Assembly (NCBI GenBank): GCA_030490835.1
Contig: CM059972.1
Span: forward strand, 47,285,452-47,349,451
DNA from: Annona cherimola
Lineage: Eukaryota; Streptophyta; Magnoliopsida; Magnoliales; Annonaceae
Direction: 5' to 3'
DNA: 64,000 bases
The translations under genes were made by a program, and so were the position numbers. Shown here in pieces: positions 57,492 to 64,000 of this stretch. The notes below the pieces were generated by a model. It saw only the letters and a list, made by a program, of their open reading frames with translations. It was not told the origin of the DNA and did no database searches. Numbering within the stretch: position 1 is the first letter of the stretch; each line of letters begins with the position of its first letter.

Positions 57492-60400
57492 TCATTGTGT
57501 CGATGCAAATGTCCTCTTTCGTGCTAATTTCTTCACCCAACGCCTCGATGGCGGTGAAAATGATGGGTTGTGAGTAGTGGTGGGAGCTGGTTCTGCAAAT
57601 GGGTGTGTTGGTCTTGGTTGGCGCGTTGGCTGGGTGTCATCTTGTGATTGAGTTGTTTGCGTAGAAGCTTGTGAAGTTGAGTTCTTCATTGGAGGCCGTG
57701 GCTGACTTGTTGTATTTGGTCCTTTGTTAGGACAACCCCTTCGATTGTGCCCTTCTCCCTTGCATAGGCTGCAATGTACCTTTCCACAAGTTCTCTTCAC
57801 ATGTTGCGGGGGTCCCTCTTCTGGACCTCTCCGTCTTTCAGTTTGAGGTCGACCCTTTGTCTTCTCAACATTCGGGGGTAAAACTACCATATCTGTGTAA
57901 AAATTAAATGGCAAATATTAAATTCAACCCCAAAGCAGAAACAAACATAATAAATGAGTGAAAGATCAACTAATTTTCAAGTAAACAAGACAAGTGGTAA
58001 GAAAAAAGTATACTATCAATGTCAGCTTCCCAAAATTGTCTACTAGGCATTGCATGGAACCCATGGCGGTAGGTCTTTCGATACGAATCCATCGTATGAA
58101 ACCAACTGCAATACGACATCGGGTCTTCCCGTCGCCAAAGAATAACCCTGTATGCATGTAAACATGGCATTCCTTCCAATTGCCATTGCCTACAACTGCA
58201 TTTCTTCTGTCCAAACTGAACCACATGGGTGTTGACTCCATATGAAACCTCATACTCTTCATTCTCACAATGGAAGAATGTTGCACGTCTACCGTCTACA
58301 CCAATCTTATCCAGGGATTTAGAAGATTTATCTGACAAGGGCGCTTGTGATGAAATGCCTTTGCTACTCCTAACATTAAACCATTCCAACACCTTAGTGC
58401 GAAAACTTTCAAACAGTTGACAAATTTGCATCTCCCTTGCTGCATTTATCCAAGCATTAAAGGACTCCACAAAATTATTATCAATTTCAGAACACGGGGA
58501 ATCATCGGCGAAGAAGGCTCTAGACCAATGGATTGGTTCAATTTTCTCGATCCAGTCACATGCGAGTGGGCTGATCTCCCGTATTCTACTCATATGATGT
58601 CTGTACTCTGCTTGGGTGTATGATCTGGATGCTGCCCAGAATAGTTTTCGAACCACGTCATTTTGACCAAATTCCTTCCTCTTCAAATTTCCCGCTATGT
58701 GTCGTAGACAGTAGCGATGCCTCGAAGTTGGGAAGACTCCAGCCACTGCTTTAATTAAACCCTTTTGTCGATCTGACATAAAGGTGAATTCCCCCTCTCC
58801 CACTGCTCTCTTCAAGAGTGTTAGAAAGTAAACCCAACTATTGTAACATTCATACTCAACAACTCCAATTGCAATCGGCATGATCTGTCCCTCCGCATCC
58901 TTTGCAATAGCAGTCAATAGGCTTCATAGTGATCATTTTCTGCAGATCCCCTATCACTGGTATCATCATGCGGAGGTAGGTCGCTCACATTTTCCTCAGT
59001 TTCAAGCCCCTCATTTTTTCCACTAAAGTTGGTTGCATTTTCGTTGGCTGCACTTCCATTAATATTGTCCTCCACTTCGTTTGCCTGCCCAACAACCTCC
59101 GATACCTCTTCCTTCACAAAAATTGTACGGTGACTCTTGGATTTTTTGGAACTCGGCTCTTCCTGTTGATCTGGCACCCATTGGACTCCTGCTTTCGGTG
59201 TGACCCACACATCGATGCAATCTTCCAAAATGGCTTCTCGTAGGCAACTACGCAACACTTCATCATTTGAGATCAATATCTTCCTTTTCCCACACCAAAA
59301 GTCCAATAGATGACCATGAACTCCGGTTTCTATAGACATTTGTTCATGCATTCTACATAGACTGTATGTCTCCACATTAGCACTGCCAACCCCAAAATCT
59401 CCCCCAGCGTATACCTCACAACCTTCCTCTATGTCGTACACGAATCTGCCTCCATAGTGCCACCACAAAATCAAATCAACCTCAGATGTCTTCCTGCATA
59501 TTATCCATCATAAAAAACATCAGAAATAAATGATTGATCATGAAAATAATGAAACAAGAAAGGATTTAAATCTTATAAATCCACAATATTGTAAAAAAGG
59601 TAGTAGTTGTTCAAAAAATAGTAATCAATTATGCAATGCACACCATTTTGTGAGCACTAGCTGTTTCGATTAGGAGCTCAAAGGAAGCTCTCCATCATAG
59701 AAAATTATAGAATATTCAACATAGAAAATTAGGAGCACTAGCTGCTTACAGTCACATGTAGCCACAACCATTGATTGATTGCATGCAAGATGGTACCAAA
59801 TGCACTAAGAGTGGTATCATGAAATGATTTGTTTAAAATCATTTATGCTAGTATCGTTGGAATTATTTGTTGAAAATTTTGAAGTCTTTTATTTTTCCAT
59901 GATGTTATTCTGTGTCAACAGTCAGTTAAAGCTCCTATGCTAATGGACAACTATTATGCATACTGACATTTTTGTCCTAAAACATGCGAGTATTTTATTA
60001 TTTTTTTGAAATTCTGATAAAATTTGAAAAATTTCCACAATTTAATCTAATTTCTCCTAGATGGTGATGTAATAGTATATATGAGAAATGATATGGTCAT
60101 CCATTTTAAAGACAATGATAGTTAGAACACCTAGAAACACCATTTCTGCCACATTGAATTAGGCCTGATTGATGTGTGTAAAATATATTTATGTACTGAT
60201 ATGTTGACCTTAGTCACAGAAGAGATGTTTATGTTGACAATAGCAAGACAGATAACATCCCTTTTCCATTTCCCCAACCCCACGCAGCCAAGTTTATAGT
60301 CACAGAAGAGATGTTTATGTTGACAATAGCAAGACAGATAACATCCCTTTTCCATTTCCCCAACCCCACGCAGCCAAGTTTATAGTCACAGATAGGATGT

Positions 60401-61104
60401 TTATGTTGACAATAGCAAGACAGATAACATCCCTTTTCCATTTCCCCAACCCCACGCAGCCAAGTTTATTCATATTCTTGTCTGAAATTTTCTCTTGCTC
60501 TATTGATTATCTACAGGAACTGGCCCCCACTTTGCAGCTATTGTCATCATAACTGTTGGCATCTAAACTTATCCATTTGCTCCACGCTCTTGAATATTCT
60601 TAGGTTCCATCAGCTCCATGCTCTTGAACTGCCCCCCTGGTATTAAGAAGACTTATTTTGCCTATTGTACAGGTTCTTTAGCTTTTATTTATCAATACAA
60701 ACTCCTAGATACAATTATTACCATCACCCTTTTGTCGATCACCACATGGGACCACCGACCCTACAAGGGCAGCTAAGCAACGATAAATCAAACTACTTAT
60801 AACAAATTAAATAAACTGTCTATGTAAAAGCCCCATTTTTTATCACCATATGGGACCACCCACCCGACAGGGACATCCAAGCAACGACAATTTCTAAAAG
60901 ACAAAGGCATATTTCCATATATGGGACCACCTCCCCTGCGTCTTCCGCACACGACAATAAAGTATACCACACAAACAGCTCACCATCCAACAAATGTGAC
61001 AAATGTGCATAAAATAATATCGACTTTACCATATAAATATATATAATTTATCAACCAACTTACCTCTCTTCTCTACCCTTCTCTCTTTGCCCTTTTCGAA
61101 CCAT
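57492..61104 (-). pseudogene. MULE transposase (three exons, internal deletion)
   Basis: Proposed exons on the minus strand: 61104-61064, 59493-58014 and 57892-57492. Exon 1 starts MVRKGQREKGREE and ends at a GTAAGT donor; joining to 59493 keeps the frame into VDLILWWHYGGRFVYD, the PB1-like start of MULE transposases, then an acidic linker. At about 58914 the frame ends (TGA) and restarts one frame over with LTAIAKDAEGQIMPIAIGVV, the middle of the MULE transposase domain. About 200 or more residues are therefore missing, including the DNA-binding zinc region and first catalytic Asp. Present are FMSDRQKGL (second Asp), YCLRHIAGNLK, NNFVESFNAWI (Glu), and a SWIM finger CSCRQWQLEGMPCLHA. After a 121-base intron, exon 3 has PPNVEKTKGRP and the CCHC knuckle CSLCKGEGHNRRGC, ending at 57492. 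Confidence 0.85.
60211..60469. repeat. 86-bp tandem repeat, three copies
   Basis: Units start TAGTCACAGA at 60211, 60297 and 60383 and contain AACATCCCTTTTCCATTTCC and CCCACGCAGCCAAGTTTAT. They are nearly identical. They lie in the proposed first intron (59494-61063) of the transposase. The rest of that intron shows no other feature. Confidence 0.95.
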
Positions 61105-61164
61105 TGTGGTAGAAGACGATACCCAGCGACGTCCCACAGCAAAGGGCTTTCTGAAACTACGATT

Positions 61165-61350
61165 TGGGGGTTTTCTGAAAACAAAGGGCTTTCGATTTTG
61201 GAGGGCTCGGACTGCGATTTGGGGGTTTCTGAAAGCATATGCCTTTCGATTTCGGGGGGCTCGGACTGCGATTTGGGTGTTTCTGAAAGCAAATACCTTT
61301 CGATTTCGAGGGGTTCGGACTGCGATTTTGGGGTTTCTGAATACAACCAA
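61165..61350. repeat. About 54-bp tandem repeats near the MULE promoter end
   Basis: About four units of CTTTCGATTTCGGGGGGCTC ... GACTGCGATTTGGG, three of them at a 54-base period. They are open on the minus strand, where one frame reads SETPKSQSEPPEIER-like 18-residue repeats (61472-61026) and another gives basic repeats. They lie upstream of the proposed transposase ATG, so they may be leader sequence. Confidence 0.85.
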
Positions 61351-61474
61351 GCTTTCGATTTTGCGCCGGCTTTCGGTTCGGCCTCCCGCCCGGCTGGCTG
61401 TTCGATTTGGGAAGGGTATTCTCGTTGCGGCTCCGCTTTCATTTTTATCGAAGGGTAATTTTGTAATTGCACAT

Positions 61475-61622
61475 TGTTAAGCGGTGGGAGACTGACGGCG
61501 TTAGGGCGCAGGGTTTAAAATGCACAGAATGAAACTTTTCAGGGTCCAAAAAGCTAATACGAAAACTTCGGGGTCTAATATGCTAATTCGCAAACTTAGA
61601 GGGGGTATGGCGCAAATTCCCC
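61475..61622 (-). repeat. MULE terminal inverted repeat, right (148 bp)
   Basis: Reverse complement of 55579-55726 without a visible mismatch. The transposase would be transcribed inward from this end. Confidence 0.95.
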
Positions 61623-61631
61623 AAAAAAAAC
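61623..61631. repeat. MULE target-site duplication AAAAAAAAC, right copy
   Basis: Matches 55570-55578. Viral coding sequence resumes just after it. Confidence 0.93.
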
Positions 61632-61632
61632 T

Positions 61633-62154
61633 GGTAAAAATGGGCAAAGATATTTTAACCAAGAAGATGTAAAATTAGTACAAGATATAAAGGAAAAAGT
61701 TAAAAAATTACCAAAATTGAAGCTACCATTAGAAACAGATTACAAAATAATAGAAGTAGACGCAAGTGAATTAGGTTGGGGAGCAGTTTTAAAAGTAAGG
61801 CCCCATAAAGAAAGCTACTCGAATGTAGAAGAAATAAGTAGATATGACTCAGGAAAATTTACTCAAAGTGAAAATAGTCTAACCAGTTTAGATTATGAAA
61901 TATTAGGAGTAATAAATGCATTAGATAAATTCAGAATATATTTAAATAATGAATTCACTTTAAGAACAGATTGTAATGCTATAGTTCAATTCTATAAAAA
62001 GAAAAATGAAAGAAAAATATATAGTAAAAGGTGGATTTCATTTATAAATACTATTCAAGGAAAAGGGTTAAAAGTAAACTTCGAACATATAAAAGGAACA
62101 AATAATTTTATTGCAGACTATTTGTCCAGAACTGTTGCAAATTCAAAGGTATGA
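61633..62154 (+). pseudogene. Caulimovirid RT connection and RNase H, 3' end of pol
   Basis: Open frame from the MULE junction to TGA at 62152-62154. Residues of the pararetroviral RNase H are visible: IIEVDASELGWGAVL (first Asp), SLDYEILGVINALDKF (Glu), LRTDCNAIVQF (Asp) and GTNNFIADYLSR (last Asp). All four acidic metal-binding positions are kept and no stop interrupts the frame. The enzyme removes RNA from RNA:DNA hybrids during viral genome copying. It is a pseudogene because the RT in front of it is broken by deletion, frameshift and the MULE. Its stop overlaps the next ORF's ATG in an ATGA. Confidence 0.9.
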
Positions 62155-62333
62155 TATGGTTACACTATTATAGAAATTTATTACATGTTCTTAGACAACA
62201 AGAACATTGGTACATCGTAAATTTAGAACTTGCGACAGATGAATTTGTAATACAATACTATAAAGATCAATTAGAATGGATTAGACCAGATATAGAATTT
62301 CTGACAGCATCTATTATGAGATTATTAGCATGA
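62151..62333 (+). CDS. Small EPRV ORF overlapping the RNase H stop
   Basis: A 60-residue frame whose ATG (62151-62153) overlaps the RNase H stop as ATGA. ATGA linkage is typical of rice tungro bacilliform virus and badnavirus ORFs, where ribosomes stop and restart. The protein (MIWLHYYRNLLHVLRQQEHW and following) has no motif I recognise. It could also be just an overlapping frame of no importance. Confidence 0.4.
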   Translation: MIWLHYYRNLLHVLRQQEHWYIVNLELATDEFVIQYYKDQLEWIRPDIEFLTASIMRLLA

Positions 62334-62370
62334 TTACTAGCAATTTGTGTAGTACAATTCTAGAAATTAA

Positions 62371-62510
62371 AATTTAGTAGATAATTAGAAGGTAATTGGA
62401 AAAGTAATTTAGCAGATAATTAGAAGGTAATTGGAAAAGTAATTTAGCAGATAATTAGAAGGAAATTGGAAAAGTATCTTAGCAAGATAATTAGAAGATA
62501 GTTAAAAAAG
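62371..62510. repeat. 35-bp tandem repeat, four copies
   Basis: AATTTAGCAGATAATTAGAA and following starts at 62371, 62406 and 62441, with a diverged fourth unit at 62476. It fills most of the noncoding gap between the small ORF and the last ORF. Confidence 0.93.
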
Positions 62511-62530
62511 AGATGAATATTATACTCTAA

Positions 62531-62548
62531 CATTTTTTGTGTTTGCAG
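62531..62548 (+). other. Candidate 3' splice site before the last EPRV ORF
   Basis: CATTTTTTGTGTTTGCAG is a pyrimidine-rich tract ending in CAG, 14 bases before the ATG at 62563. It fits a plant intron acceptor. Together with GTAAGT at 54714 it suggests that the last ORF is expressed from a spliced RNA, as is known for ORF IV of rice tungro bacilliform virus. Confidence 0.5.
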
Positions 62549-62562
62549 AAAATTTGTAGAAA

Positions 62563-64000
62563 ATGGAAGGTGCACCAAACTTTCCTCAATACCAACATAC
62601 CCCATATAAACCATTACACCTGAATCCACAACAGACCAGTCAATTTCCTATACATCCTACTTTAGCTTTACCTATCATTCCTCATGGCTCGAATTTACAT
62701 TTTCGAGTTCCGCCTCATCTCCATCTTAGCAATGAAGACCATATATTACTTGATAACCTATGGGTCAATAGAAACCAGCTTTATATTAAAAATGTCCTCG
62801 GTATTCTAGCCCATTATTTGTCAGATAAAAATACCCAAATGTTCGCCACTACTACCTCACAAATATCTCTTAAACCAGAACCATCTTCATTATCAGCTCA
62901 AAGAAACCCCACTCTAGAAGCATATTTGAAGTTAGAAAGTCAGAAGAAAGAAAAAGAGGCAGAAATAGCATGGCTAAAAAGAGATATTGAAAAAGAAAAA
63001 GAAAAAAATAAGAAAATGGAAATTGTAGAAAAAGAATATGAGTATGAGAGTATGAAAAATTGGGAAGACACCAGAAGTACTTTCCCTCCAAAGTTAGAAG
63101 AAGTAAAAGGAAAAATATTAAGAATGTGGGGAGAGAGAAAAACAAGGCAGCAAATAGCAGTTCAAGACTTGTTAAAATTCTTAGCAAAGGATATCACTCA
63201 ATTGCCAAACGGAATGGCTTTAGTGATGAAGACCTATCAGCAAGAGACACATGAGAAAGAGCCCCACTGCCAGTGTAGTAAAGGATTCTTTATCTACAAA
63301 TGTTCTATTGATATGTCAAGATTCCAACAGCTTAATATATTGATAGAAGATAAGATAGAAGTTTTTGATTTGAAAAGATTATGGGAACATGGATTGATAG
63401 CAAGGATCATAGTTACTCATGAAAACCAGTTACAAGAAATAGAAAAAATATCTTGGAGATTAGCCGCAGTTGCAAAGTATGTTGTTTATAATATTAGGAA
63501 TGGATTTGTAAATTTAGAAGTTCAGAGTATTCCTCCAAGTTATATAAAGATTCCTATTCCAGCTAAACATTGCGTTCTTATTAGAGGAGTAGACAATGCA
63601 ATGCCTCTACAAGGTAGACCAATGGAAGAAAGTTTTCAGATAGCAGAGATTTCAGAAGGATTGTCAACTATAGAAAGAATCAAAATATGGAGACAGTTCG
63701 AGCAGGCCAGTTTACATGAAGCTACTTATATTAAAATCTCTCATCTGTTAGCAAAAGAACCTTTTCTTAAGGTTTATTGTATAAACAAAACTATACAATA
63801 TAAAGGCCATGGCTTTTCTAGTAATTATGGAATAAAGAATGGCTCAATAGAGCATTTCAGCCATATTAAAGCCTATCAGAGAGCTATAGAAATTGGAGAT
63901 TTCGACTGTGCATTTATACCAGATAATCCTCCATCTCCACATTCAGATTCTGAAGAAAGTTACGATGGAGTAGAAGCACTTAACCTAGCAAATAGAATGG
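62563..64000 (+). CDS. Long intact EPRV ORF after pol, runs off the window
   Basis: Starts MEGAPNFPQYQHTPYKPL at ATG 62563 and is open for 479 codons to the window end. The duplicated copy at 54144-54227 shows a stop after only two more residues, so the protein should have 481 residues. Regions: Pro/His-rich N-terminus (1-55); VNRNQLYIKNVLGILAHYL; a Lys/Glu coiled coil (about 127-165); a basic part; CQCSKGFFIYKCSID (about 237-251); a folded-looking part with HGLIARIIVTHE and PAKHCVLIRGVDN; an acidic tail (PDNPPSPHSDSEESYDG). Its place after RNase H and before the promoter region is that of ORF IV of rice tungro bacilliform virus, ORF2 of florendoviruses, or the transactivator of caulimoviruses. 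I cannot assign one of these by sequence. No stop or frameshift is visible, unlike nearly every other ORF here. Confidence 0.85.
   Translation, partial: MEGAPNFPQYQHTPYKPLHLNPQQTSQFPIHPTLALPIIPHGSNLHFRVPPHLHLSNEDHILLDNLWVNRNQLYIKNVLGILAHYLSDKNTQMFATTTSQISLKPEPSSLSAQRNPTLEAYLKLESQKKEKEAEIAWLKRDIEKEKEKNKKMEIVEKEYEYESMKNWEDTRSTFPPKLEEVKGKILRMWGERKTRQQIAVQDLLKFLAKDITQLPNGMALVMKTYQQETHEKEPHCQCSKGFFIYKCSIDMSRFQQLNILIEDKIEVFDLKRLWEHGLIARIIVTHENQLQEIEKISWRLAAVAKYVVYNIRNGFVNLEVQSIPPSYIKIPIPAKHCVLIRGVDNAMPLQGRPMEESFQIAEISEGLSTIERIKIWRQFEQASLHEATYIKISHLLAKEPFLKVYCINKTIQYKGHGFSSNYGIKNGSIEHFSHIKAYQRAIEIGDFDCAFIPDNPPSPHSDSEESYDGVEALNLANRM

Larger units (their letters stand above)
55579..61622 (-). mobile_element. 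Mutator-like element (MULE), 6,044 bp, nested in the EPRV
   Basis: Bounded by perfect 148-bp terminal inverted repeats beginning GGGGAATTTGCGCC and by 9-bp duplications. It carries a transposase on the minus strand (spliced, internally deleted) and a GRF zinc-finger gene on the plus strand, converging in the left half. This arrangement recalls maize MuDR, where mudrA and mudrB converge. Identical inverted repeats and duplications indicate a recent insertion. Since the transposase lacks its first catalytic region, this copy was probably moved by a related intact element. Confidence 0.95.
61632..64000 (+). mobile_element. Endogenous caulimovirid (EPRV), right segment
   Basis: Continues the viral sequence cut by the MULE: end of RT and RNase H, a small ORF, a repeat-filled gap with an acceptor-like site, and the long last ORF. 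The final 78 bases equal 54144-54221, where the promoter region follows. The integrated viral DNA therefore exceeds one circular genome turn at this point (or two copies are joined), with a large deletion in the left segment. Confidence 0.88.

Noticed and set aside
58229..58623. Plus-strand open frames opposite the transposase
   Set aside because: They are shadows of the transposase frame, which has the clear MULE and SWIM motifs.
61087..61480. Two plus-strand open frames of about 123 codons near the right MULE end
   Set aside because: They are the opposite strand of the 54-bp repeats, open in several frames because the unit is a multiple of three.
62563..64000. Reading the last EPRV ORF as a movement or coat protein
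   Set aside because: It follows RNase H and precedes the promoter region, and I see no movement-protein motif or CCHC finger. Position favours an ORF IV/ORF2/transactivator-type protein.

Overview
This is plant nuclear DNA, very probably from an angiosperm with a large, repeat-rich genome. I see no host gene. Almost all of the window is nested mobile elements: a Sirevirus-type Ty1/copia element, several Tekay/Del-type Ty3/gypsy chromovirus elements with very long LTRs (about 4 to 5 kb), an Athila-type gypsy fragment, an RTE-type LINE, an endogenous caulimovirid (plant pararetrovirus, EPRV) and a Mutator-like DNA transposon (MULE). The initiator-Met tRNA primer sites, the CCHC/chromodomain gypsy proteins and the caulimovirid all point to a plant. 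The species cannot be named from this window.

Left part (1-22 kb). The end of a Sirevirus LTR (1-226) lies inside a gypsy LTR end (227-487), which lies inside the reverse transcriptase gene of Sirevirus element A (488 onward). Element A continues through pol, a palindrome array, a pyrimidine-rich leader and an env-like ORF2. ORF2 is split by gypsy element B (2730-14448, minus strand, CTATC target duplication) and resumes at 14454. Element A ends with two polypurine tracts and a 1,714-bp 3' LTR (15862-17575). Element B has two 4-kb LTRs, a PBS, an unusual acidic ORF upstream of gag, and gag-protease-partial RT; the rest of pol is deleted. A gypsy LTR relic, a 5'-truncated RTE LINE (18842-20785) and an unclassified repeat follow.

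Middle part (21-52 kb). This is a mosaic of Tekay-type LTR pieces in alternating orientation. It includes a degraded plus-strand element C (PBS at 27626, gag relic, PPT at 30083, 3' LTR to 37857), a 5,081-bp solo LTR (31649-36729) with TATTA duplications nested in that 3' LTR, and back-to-back inverted LTRs around 39624. The LTRs carry arrays of short palindromes whose two arms change together. An Athila gag-protease relic (45135-47028) is cut by a minus-strand gypsy 3' LTR plus integrase/chromodomain (47029-51943).

Right part (52-64 kb). After an AT-rich stretch with about 390-bp repeats and TA microsatellites, an EPRV begins exactly at a (TA)n tract (54144). It has a promoter-like intergenic region, a small coiled-coil ORF and an RT fragment. 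A 6,044-bp MULE (55579-61622) interrupts the RT; it has perfect 148-bp inverted repeats and a 9-bp target duplication. The EPRV resumes at 61632 with RNase H, a small overlapping ORF and a long uninterrupted ORF that runs off the window at 64000. The MULE carries a spliced but internally deleted transposase and, convergent to it, a two-exon GRF zinc-finger gene.

Most in-frame stops in the retroelement genes look like CAA, CAG or CGA codons changed to TAA, TAG or TGA. This is the pattern expected from deamination of methylated cytosine. The MULE and the terminal EPRV ORF look much younger than the gypsy and copia layers.
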